Positions 1-4,476 of a stretch of 5,483 bases of DNA are shown here, piece after piece (position 1 is the first letter of the stretch; each line of letters begins with the position of its first letter). Both the position numbers and the translations under genes were made by a program. The notes below the pieces were generated by a model. That model did no database searches. It had not been told where the DNA came from and was given only the letters and a program-made list of their open reading frames with translations. The stretch covers positions 1 through 5,483 of the forward strand of contig JAUIEG010000213.1 in NCBI GenBank assembly GCA_030428745.1. Direction: 5' to 3'. Source of the stretch: Alphaproteobacteria bacterium (GTDB lineage Bacteria > Pseudomonadota > Alphaproteobacteria > Caulobacterales > Parvularculaceae).

Positions 1-218
1 TCGGCGACATCATAGCCGAAATCGCGCATGGGGGAGGTGAAGAAAGGCGACAGCCAGACGGCGTCAACGCCGAGCCGGGCCACATAATCCAGCTTTTCCG
101 TTATTCCCTTGAGATCGCCGACGCCGTCGCCATTGGAATCGCGAAAGCTGCGCGGATAGATCTGGTAGACCACCGCGCTTTCGGGCCATGGTTGTGGATG
201 TTGGCGATAGCGGCTCAT
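1..218 (-). CDS. GH13 alpha-glucosidase / alpha-amylase family protein (N-terminal part, cut by window edge)
   Basis: The reverse strand from the ATG at 218 encodes 72 residues before the window ends. It starts MSRYRQHPQPWPESAVVYQI and continues with features of the first part of a GH13 (beta/alpha)8 barrel: VVYQIYPRSF (residues 16-25, strand beta-1), the DSNGDGVGDL calcium-loop motif (27-36), and LGVDAVWLSPFFTSP (49-63, strand beta-2), then the start of a GYDVA motif. This pattern is typical of the oligo-1,6-glucosidase/alpha-glucosidase branch, which hydrolyses alpha-glucosidic bonds in short malto-oligosaccharides or sucrose. No signal peptide is present, which suggests a cytoplasmic enzyme. 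The catalytic Asp/Glu residues lie outside the window, so exact specificity cannot be judged. The start gives a normal family N-terminus, although no clear Shine-Dalgarno precedes it. It is divergent from the GT4 gene. The family call is very secure; the substrate is inference. Confidence 0.93.
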   Translation of the reverse strand, partial: MSRYRQHPQPWPESAVVYQIYPRSFRDSNGDGVGDLKGITEKLDYVARLGVDAVWLSPFFTSPMRDFGYDVA

Positions 219-306
219 GCAGCTAGATGGCGCGCGCCGCGGCTGAACGTCAATCGGGCATCATTTGGCTTTCCGGTGAGAAGAACAGGGCTATGATTAT
301 CAGCCC
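219..306. other. Divergent intergenic region between GH13 and GT4 genes
   Basis: These 88 bp separate two genes transcribed away from each other and must hold promoters for both. Toward GT4 there is the TATGAT box noted separately. Toward GH13 there is a TTGACG at 253-248 on the minus strand, but no good -10 box at a proper distance. A GC-only palindrome, GGCGCGCGCC, sits at 229-238. No clear sugar-regulator operator is visible. Confidence 0.6.
292..297 (+). promoter_or_regulatory. Candidate -10 element (TATGAT) for a leaderless GT4 transcript
   Basis: TATGAT matches the sigma-70 -10 consensus at 5 of 6 positions and ends 9 bp before the GT4 ATG at 307. Transcription would therefore begin at or within a few bases of the start codon. 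No convincing Shine-Dalgarno lies between this box and the ATG, which fits a leaderless mRNA. The -35 side is weak: TTTCCG at 270-275 with a 16-bp spacer matches about 3 of 6 positions. Leaderless transcripts are common in some alphaproteobacteria. This is a sequence-only inference. Confidence 0.3.
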
Positions 307-1488
307 ATGACGCGCTTTGAAAAAACCGTTCTGCAAGTTGTGCCCCGCCTCGATGCGGGCGGGGCTGAGCGCACCACGCTGGAGATTGCGGATGCGGTCG
401 TCAGGAATGGCGGCCGGGCGCTGGTTTTCACCGAAGGGGGCCGGCTCGAAGAGGATATCCGCAATGTCGGGGGGGAGATTATCCGTGGGCGCGCGGCCTC
501 GAAAAATCCCGTCACCATGTGGAAGAACGCCGGGCTCCTGTCGGAGATCGTCGCCCGGGAGGAAGTGGATATTCTCCATGCCCGCTCGCGCGCGCCTGCC
601 TGGAGCGCCTATTGGGCGGCTCAGCGCACCAGAGTCGCCTTCGTCACCACCTATCACGGCGCCTATAAGGCGGCGGGGGCGGCCAAACGGTTTTACAATT
701 CGTCCATGTTGCGGGGCGAGCGGGTGATCGCAAATTCCCGTTTCACTGCGGACCGGATAGCGGGCTTGCGCGGCGCGGAGGCGGATCGGATCGTCGTCAT
801 CCCCCGGGGCGTCGATATCGATCTCTTTGATCCCAAAAAGGTTTCCACTGAACGGACCGCTCGCCTCACGCGTGCGTGGGGGCTTGGGGAAAACCTGGGC
901 TTTAAGCTTCTTCTGCCGGCCCGGCTCACCCCCTGGAAGGGGCATGAAACGGCGATTGCTGCAGTTGCGGCCCTCGCAAGGCGGCGTGAAGCGTTCAAGG
1001 CCACTGGCCAAAACCCCGCTTTGACGCTAGTTTTTTGCGGGGGTGCGCAAGGCAAGGACGCGTATGAGCGGCGCCTGCGCACGGTGGTGGAAGAGTCTGG
1101 GGTCAGCAGCATGATCCATCTCGTTGGCGACTGCGCCGACATGCCGGCCGCATACGCTTGGGCGGACGCGGTTTTGTCGCCGTCGATTGAGCCGGAAGCG
1201 TTCGGCCGCGTCGCGGTGGAGGCGGGCGCCATGGAAAAGCCGGTGGTGGCCGCCGATCATGGCGGCGCGCGGGAAACCGTCATTCACCGCGAGACCGGCT
1301 ATTTGACGGCGCCGGGTGATGAAAAAGGGCTGGCGCGGGCGATCGAAACGCTTGTGATGATGAGTGACACGGGACGGCAGGTGATGGGGGAAAAAGCGCG
1401 AGAGCGGGTATCGAGCCTTTTTTCTTCGGCGGCGATGTGCGACGCGACGCTTGGGGCTTATCGCGCGCTGCTGACGGAAAGGGCGTAA
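307..1488 (+). CDS. Glycosyltransferase family 4 (GT-B fold), surface polysaccharide/LPS type
   Basis: This is a 393-residue protein, a normal length for GT4. The N-terminal acceptor domain opens with VLQVVPRLDAGGAERTT (residues 8-24), carrying the glycine-rich GGAE loop of GT4 enzymes. The C-terminal donor domain has LLPARLTPWKG (202-212), where R206 and K211 are the usual nucleotide-sugar phosphate ligands. It also has E297-AFGRVAV-E305, the EX7E motif of retaining GT4 enzymes, followed by KPVVAADHGGARE (311-323). All key residues are intact, so activity is expected. It likely transfers a sugar from a nucleotide donor to a growing LPS or capsular glycan at the inner face of the membrane; donor and acceptor cannot be read from sequence. 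There is no signal peptide. An in-frame TGA at 277-279 rules out a distant upstream start, and 307 is the first ATG. The next gene follows after 9 bp, implying an operon. Confidence 0.9.
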   Translation: MTRFEKTVLQVVPRLDAGGAERTTLEIADAVVRNGGRALVFTEGGRLEEDIRNVGGEIIRGRAASKNPVTMWKNAGLLSEIVAREEVDILHARSRAPAWSAYWAAQRTRVAFVTTYHGAYKAAGAAKRFYNSSMLRGERVIANSRFTADRIAGLRGAEADRIVVIPRGVDIDLFDPKKVSTERTARLTRAWGLGENLGFKLLLPARLTPWKGHETAIAAVAALARRREAFKATGQNPALTLVFCGGAQGKDAYERRLRTVVEESGVSSMIHLVGDCADMPAAYAWADAVLSPSIEPEAFGRVAVEAGAMEKPVVAADHGGARETVIHRETGYLTAPGDEKGLARAIETLVMMSDTGRQVMGEKARERVSSLFSSAAMCDATLGAYRALLTERA

Positions 1489-1497
1489 CGGGGCGGC

Positions 1498-2475
1498 ATG
1501 TTAGGGCGTAAAAACAGCAACATTCTGGTGATCAAGACCGACGGCCTGACGGGCTTTGTGGCGGCGGATGCGGCTTTCGAGGCGATCCGCGAGGCGCATC
1601 CTCACGCAAAAATCAGCCTGCTGACGACCCCGGGGCTGCAGCGCATTGCGCGCGCCTCTCCCTATTTCGACCAGGTCGCGGGCATGCCGAATATGCGCGA
1701 CGGCGAAGCGCGGCGGGAGTTCGTCCGCCAGCTTAAGAGTTCAAAATTTGAAAAGGTCTATGATCTTTCCGGCGATGACGCCGCGCGCCGCCTGAAGGGT
1801 GCGCTCGGTCCTTTTGGGCCGAAATGGCATATGGCGGATTTCGCCGGCAAGCCGTCAAAGGGCGCTACGCCGAGCTTTGACAAACTTGCGGAGACGGCGG
1901 GGCTGTCGATCAGCGAGAGGCTGCCAGACCTTTCCTGGGCGGTGACGGCGCGCAAGGACAGCGCGAATATGCAGCCCAGCTGGTACGGGATTTCAGGCCC
2001 GTTCGGTCTTTTGCTGCCGGGCGAGGCGGCGGATCGCCGCTGGAGCGCGGCCGGCTATGCGGGCGTCGCCCGGGAAATGTCACAGGCGGGCATTATGCCG
2101 GTCCTGGCCGGAGCGAAGTCTCTCCACAATTTCGGCGATGAGATCGCTCATGATGCGCCCCAACTCGTGGACCTGACGGGCAAGACTGACCATCTTCAGC
2201 TTGCCGCGCTCGCCCGCGAAGCGCTCTTTTTCGTCAGTGACAGCGCGGACGAAATGCAGCTGGCCCTGAGTGTCGGCTGCGAGGGCGTGGTGATCCGCTC
2301 ACCCAAAGAGCCGTTTGAGATCACCGGCCGGCATGTGGTGACGATGACCGCGCCTGAAGGCGCCCGGGGCGCCGGCCTTGGCGAGGTTGAGCCGGTCTTC
2401 GTCTGGCGCACCCTCAACAATATGGGTCTGATTAATCTTCCCGAGGGCGAGCCGATATCGGCTCAAGCCCGTTGA
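1498..2475 (+). CDS. GT9 / ADP-heptose:LPS heptosyltransferase-like protein, divergent active site
   Basis: This is a 325-residue protein with GT9 architecture. The N-terminal Rossmann half begins NILVIKTDGL (8-17) and continues with AFEAIREAHPHAKISLLTTP (26-45). The C-terminal half has LLLPGEAADRRWSAAGYA (171-188), LVDLTGKTDHLQLAAL (223-238) and FFVSDSADEMQLALSVG (244-260). In active heptosyltransferases such as WaaC the N-terminal loop reads roughly LGD-V, with the Asp the proposed catalytic base, and the C-terminal loop reads DSGPMH. Here these are LTGFV (17-21, no Asp) and DSADEMQ (248-254, Gly and His replaced). The protein may therefore be a distant GT9 with altered chemistry or a non-catalytic partner. 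It lies 9 bp after the GT4 gene with a GGGG run just before its ATG, so the two are probably co-transcribed and act in LPS or other surface glycan synthesis. The fold assignment is good; the activity is uncertain. Confidence 0.8.
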   Translation: MLGRKNSNILVIKTDGLTGFVAADAAFEAIREAHPHAKISLLTTPGLQRIARASPYFDQVAGMPNMRDGEARREFVRQLKSSKFEKVYDLSGDDAARRLKGALGPFGPKWHMADFAGKPSKGATPSFDKLAETAGLSISERLPDLSWAVTARKDSANMQPSWYGISGPFGLLLPGEAADRRWSAAGYAGVAREMSQAGIMPVLAGAKSLHNFGDEIAHDAPQLVDLTGKTDHLQLAALAREALFFVSDSADEMQLALSVGCEGVVIRSPKEPFEITGRHVVTMTAPEGARGAGLGEVEPVFVWRTLNNMGLINLPEGEPISAQAR

Positions 2476-2499
2476 TAGATGGTCCGAAAGCCCTATATA
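2472..2499 (+). promoter_or_regulatory. Candidate sigma-70 promoter for infC
   Basis: TTGATA at 2472-2477 (5 of 6 matches to TTGACA) is followed after a 16-bp spacer by TATATA at 2494-2499 (4 of 6 matches to TATAAT). A second register, TATATC at 2496-2501, gives an 18-bp spacer. The -35 box overlaps the stop codon of the GT9-like gene. A start site near 2506 would give an infC leader of about 90 nt. This would let infC be expressed independently of the glycosyltransferase pair, as expected for an essential translation factor. It is a consensus match only. Confidence 0.4.
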
Positions 2500-2526
2500 T
2501 CCACTCCTCTGTCGCATTTTGGGATT

Positions 2527-2538
2527 ACGGTTAACCGT
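2527..2538. repeat. 12-bp perfect palindrome in the infC leader, operator-like
   Basis: ACGGTTAACCGT is identical to its reverse complement over 12 bp and stands in the untranslated region between the candidate infC promoter and the infC start. It has no loop, so it resembles a dimeric DNA-binding site more than an RNA hairpin. It contains TTAACC on both strands, the half-site sequence of the alphaproteobacterial cell-cycle regulator CtrA, but no second TTAA lies at the 7-bp spacing of a full CtrA box. The role is unknown; it could also be chance. Confidence 0.3.
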
Positions 2539-2582
2539 TTCTCACCGAAATGGCGGCAGAGATTTGTCCGTTAGCAACCAAT

Positions 2583-2588
2583 GGAGAG
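2583..2588 (+). promoter_or_regulatory. infC: Shine-Dalgarno GGAGAG that selects an ATA start for infC
   Basis: GGAGAG lies 6 nt before the ATA codon at 2595-2597, an ideal distance for ribosome binding. The only in-frame ATG upstream (2550) has no purine-rich site before it. The Shine-Dalgarno therefore argues that translation of IF-3 starts at ATA, exactly where the conserved ARRPFNAAP N-terminus begins. Confidence 0.7.
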
Positions 2589-2594
2589 AAGTCC

Positions 2595-3134
2595 ATAGCA
2601 CGCAGACCCTTTAACGCCGCCCCGGCTAAGTCCGAAGGCCCGCGCATCAATGATGAAATCGACGTCCCGCAAGTTCTCCTGATCGACCATGAAGGCGAGA
2701 AGCGCGGTGTTGTAAAAACCCCCGACGCTATCGCTATCGCCGCTGAAGCCGGCCTTGATCTTGTGGAAGTGTCGCCAGGAACGACGCCGCCTGTCTGCAA
2801 GATCCTCGATTACGGCAAGTTCAAATATCAGCAGCAGAAGAAAAAGGCGGAAGCCAAGAAGAAGCAGAAGATCGTTGAGATCAAAGAGATCAAGATGCGG
2901 CCGAACATCGATGACCATGACTATCAGGTGAAGGTCAAGGCGATGAAGCGCTTCTTTGAGGAGGGCGACAAGGTCAAGGTGACCTTGAGATTTCGCGGCC
3001 GGGAAATGGCGCACCAGGATCGCGGTTCGGATTTACTGAAGCGTGTGCAGGACGATTTCGACGATATCGCCAAGGTTGAGCAGTATCCCAAAATGGAAGG
3101 CCGCCAGATCATGATGGTCATGGCGCCGCGCTAA
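2595..3134 (+). CDS. infC: Translation initiation factor IF-3, probable ATA start codon
   Basis: IF-3 binds the 30S subunit, prevents premature 50S joining and checks the start codon and initiator tRNA. Read from ATA at 2595 the product has 179 residues, matching the usual length of about 180. The N-domain contains GPRINDEIDVPQVLLID (15-31). The interdomain helix carries the IF-3 signature KILDYGKFKYQQQK (69-82), followed by a lysine-rich linker. The C-domain contains KMRPNIDDHDYQVK (100-113) and VTLRFRGREMAHQ (129-141). An ATG at 2550 would add 15 residues (containing TTA, TGT and ATT codons) with no family resemblance and no Shine-Dalgarno. No in-frame ATG, GTG or TTG lies between it and the conserved region. 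E. coli infC starts with AUU, and IF-3 represses its own translation by rejecting that codon; the same control is inferred here. A terminator follows directly, so infC is not joined to rpmI-rplT. Identity is certain; the start is very likely. Confidence 0.95.
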   Translation: MARRPFNAAPAKSEGPRINDEIDVPQVLLIDHEGEKRGVVKTPDAIAIAAEAGLDLVEVSPGTTPPVCKILDYGKFKYQQQKKKAEAKKKQKIVEIKEIKMRPNIDDHDYQVKVKAMKRFFEEGDKVKVTLRFRGREMAHQDRGSDLLKRVQDDFDDIAKVEQYPKMEGRQIMMVMAPR

Positions 3135-3163
3135 GCGCCGGTCTTTCCATTAAGCAAGTTTCG

Positions 3164-3192
3164 CCGCCCGCACGTAAAATGCGGGCGGTTTT
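3164..3192 (+). terminator. Rho-independent terminator after infC
   Basis: A perfect 9-bp GC-rich stem, CCGCCCGCA (3164-3172) and TGCGGGCGG (3180-3188), encloses a 7-nt loop and is followed at once by TTTT (3189-3192). It begins 29 bp after the infC stop. A T-run is present only in the plus direction, so it ends infC transcription and separates infC from the next genes. Confidence 0.9.
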
Positions 3193-3306
3193 GCTATTTT
3201 GGAACAGCTTTGGCCCGGCCCTTGCTTCAATATGACCTGAAATGACGGCGCCTGGCGTTCTTGTGGGATGCGAAGCGCCTTCGTCAGGGTTAATGTTGAT
3301 GGGTAT

Positions 3307-3630
3307 ATGGACGCGTTGATGCAGATGATCGCCGTAGGATGGCCTCTGGGATTGGCGGGATTTATTCTCGGCGCGCTGATTGGCGGCCTGATGGCGCGTG
3401 CAAAATTGGAAGAGACGGGCGGCGGAGCAAGCGGTGGGCCTCGGCTGAAACCCGGCCAGGACAGCCTTTCCGCGCTCGCCGCCGAGCTTAAAGCGGCGAA
3501 AGAGCTGCTCGAAGCGGAAGAGGCTGAAGCCGGCGAGGTCGCCGAGACGCTCAAAAATCTCGATGAAGCCATCAAACGCGCCAATGGCCGGTTGAAGCTT
3601 CTGACCAAGGCCGTCAAGCAGGCGAAATAG
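3307..3630 (+). CDS. Small single-pass membrane protein with C-terminal coiled coil, function unknown
   Basis: Read from ATG 3307 this is a 107-residue protein. One hydrophobic segment at about residues 7-30 (contains GWPLGLAGFILGALIGGL) is rich in small GxxxG-like spacings. A Gly/Pro-rich linker follows (about 37-51), then a charged alanine-, glutamate- and lysine-rich region (about 52-107) with heptad-like leucines, expected to form a cytoplasmic coiled coil. The layout recalls YhcB/ZapG-type proteins, but I see no family-defining motif and do not assign it. An ATG at 3268 would add 13 residues; that stretch uses codons such as CGA, AGG, GTT and GGG that are unlike the rest of the gene, and its GTGGG is too close to serve as a ribosome site. 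GATGGG before 3307 is only a weak one, so ATGs at 3319 or 3325 remain possible. It lies after the infC terminator and 43 bp before the channel gene. Confidence 0.7.
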   Translation: MDALMQMIAVGWPLGLAGFILGALIGGLMARAKLEETGGGASGGPRLKPGQDSLSALAAELKAAKELLEAEEAEAGEVAETLKNLDEAIKRANGRLKLLTKAVKQAK

Positions 3631-3663
3631 ATTTCCGCGCGCGACTCCTGTTAAAAATAGTAG

Positions 3664-3669
3664 AGGAGG
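3664..3669 (+). promoter_or_regulatory. Strong Shine-Dalgarno (AGGAGG) of the channel gene
   Basis: A consensus AGGAGG ends 4 nt before the ATG at 3674. It is the strongest ribosome-binding site in the window and fixes the start of the channel-like gene. Confidence 0.8.
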
Positions 3670-3673
3670 GCGT

Positions 3674-4117
3674 ATGGAAGGCGGCGGCATTTTTCATCAG
3701 CTATTGATCAACAGCGTCATCATCTCGGCGACGACGTTTGTTCACGGCGTTTTCGTCGCGGCGGCTGCGGCGGTGTTCCGCGCAGCCAAAAGCAGGACCC
3801 GCGGCGCCGTCAGATTTCTGCGCGATACAGCCGTGCTCGTGGCGCTCGTCTTGTGGCTGATGCTGGCTCATATGATTGAGATCAGCATGTGGGCAGGCCT
3901 TTTTCATGTCTATGACATGTTCGACACTTGGGAGACGTCGCTTTATTTCGCCGGCGCGTCGTTCACCACGCTCGGCTTCGGCGATGTTTTGTTGCCTCAG
4001 GAGTGGCGGCTCCTGGCCGGCGCGGCGGCGTCGAACGGTCTTTTGCTGTTCGGTCTATCCGCCGCGTTCCTTTTCGATGTTGTCGGCAAGCTGCATCTTG
4101 GCGGCAGGGCGAGTTAG
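3674..4117 (+). CDS. Small potassium-channel-like membrane protein (Ion_trans_2-type pore, GFGD filter)
   Basis: This is a 147-residue integral inner-membrane protein. Predicted segments are helix 1 at about 10-35, helix 2 at about 52-77, a pore helix and filter at about 87-104, and inner helix 3 at about 112-138. The filter T98-T-L-G-F-G-D104 corresponds to TVGYGD of potassium channels, so four subunits would be needed to form a pore. Helix 2 carries H66 and E69 (HMIEISMWA), and the segments NGLLLFGLSAAFLF (121-134) and TTLGFGD resemble a widespread group of small bacterial two-helix-pore channel proteins. No RCK/TrkA-N or cyclic-nucleotide domain follows, so gating must come from the membrane part or partners. 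D135 near the inner end of helix 3 could interact with cytoplasmic cations; this is speculative. Ion selectivity is inferred from the filter. The stop TAG is 2 bp from the stop of the opposite-strand lipoprotein gene. Confidence 0.85.
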   Translation: MEGGGIFHQLLINSVIISATTFVHGVFVAAAAAVFRAAKSRTRGAVRFLRDTAVLVALVLWLMLAHMIEISMWAGLFHVYDMFDTWETSLYFAGASFTTLGFGDVLLPQEWRLLAGAAASNGLLLFGLSAAFLFDVVGKLHLGGRAS

Positions 4118-4119
4118 GC

Positions 4120-4476
4120 CTAGTCCGCTGCGCGACAGGGAACGCCAAGCGGAAAAGCCTCGCTGGTGTCGCGTCTCACCGCATAGCAGCCGCCGCCGGA
4201 TAAGACGATGTCGAACACCACCGGAGTCGCCATGCTGCGGTCCTCGCGCGATGCGAGCGGCGGCGGCAGGACGGTGAGGAACGTATCCCGGGCGGCATCG
4301 CCCGCGCCCAGTTCAATTGATGCGCGCCCGACCGCTTCCGCCAGAACTGATTTCACCTGTGCAATCGTTCGGTCATCCGCCGCCGCGAGAACGGCGTCGG
4401 TTTTCGGCGACGCCGTCTGACAGGCGCCGGTCACTATTGCTGCGGCGATCAACGAAGCGGTCGCGCTGCGGTTCAT
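4120..4476 (-). CDS. Small putative lipoprotein, function unknown
   Basis: This is a 118-residue product. The N-terminus MNRSATASLIAAAIVTGACQ has a short positive start, a hydrophobic stretch and a TGAC|Q lipobox-like site that would place the lipid on Cys19. The Thr at the -3 position is less common than Leu or Val, so lipidation is probable but not certain. No Asp follows the Cys, so outer-membrane sorting would be expected. The mature part has an alpha-helical stretch (about 35-56), a PPP turn (71-73) and a C-terminal VVFDIVLSGGGCYAV segment with C97 and C114, which could form a disulfide. I recognise no family. The ATG overlaps the TGA of the S41 peptidase (ATGA, 4476-4473), and GAGGA lies 10 nt upstream of the ATG, so it is likely translationally coupled and may work with the peptidase. 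Confidence 0.75.
   Translation of the reverse strand: MNRSATASLIAAAIVTGACQTASPKTDAVLAAADDRTIAQVKSVLAEAVGRASIELGAGDAARDTFLTVLPPPLASREDRSMATPVVFDIVLSGGGCYAVRRDTSEAFPLGVPCRAAD

Noticed and set aside
229..238. GGCGCGCGCC palindrome upstream of the GH13 gene
   Set aside because: Alternating G/C runs of this kind arise often by chance in GC-rich DNA; not similar to a known LacI-type sugar operator.
248..253. TTGACG on the minus strand as a -35 box for GH13
   Set aside because: The positions 16-19 bp downstream show no acceptable -10 sequence (CATCTA at best), so a promoter cannot be supported.
250..1011. Long minus-strand open frame of 253 codons opposite the GT4 gene
   Set aside because: It lies entirely antisense to a clear glycosyltransferase with intact motifs (except its end in the intergenic region). 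Its composition is Arg/Pro/Gly-rich, as expected of a shadow frame in GC-rich DNA.
693..1232. 179-codon minus-strand frame
   Set aside because: Antisense to the GT4 gene, low-complexity Arg/Ser/Ala-rich product, no recognisable domain.
2550..2594. ATG-initiated N-terminal extension of IF-3
   Set aside because: No Shine-Dalgarno before 2550, codons unlike the gene (TTA, TGT, ATT), and the family N-terminus begins at the ATA preceded by GGAGAG.
3193..3306. Search for a promoter or small RNA between the infC terminator and the small membrane protein gene
   Set aside because: TATGAC at 3231 is a partial -10 match but its -35 partner is very poor; no hairpin with a T-run other than the infC terminator was seen.
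3118..3690. 190-codon minus-strand frame across the infC terminator and the small membrane protein gene
   Set aside because: It reads through a perfect intrinsic terminator and opposite a plausible transmembrane/coiled-coil protein; its product has no recognisable motif.
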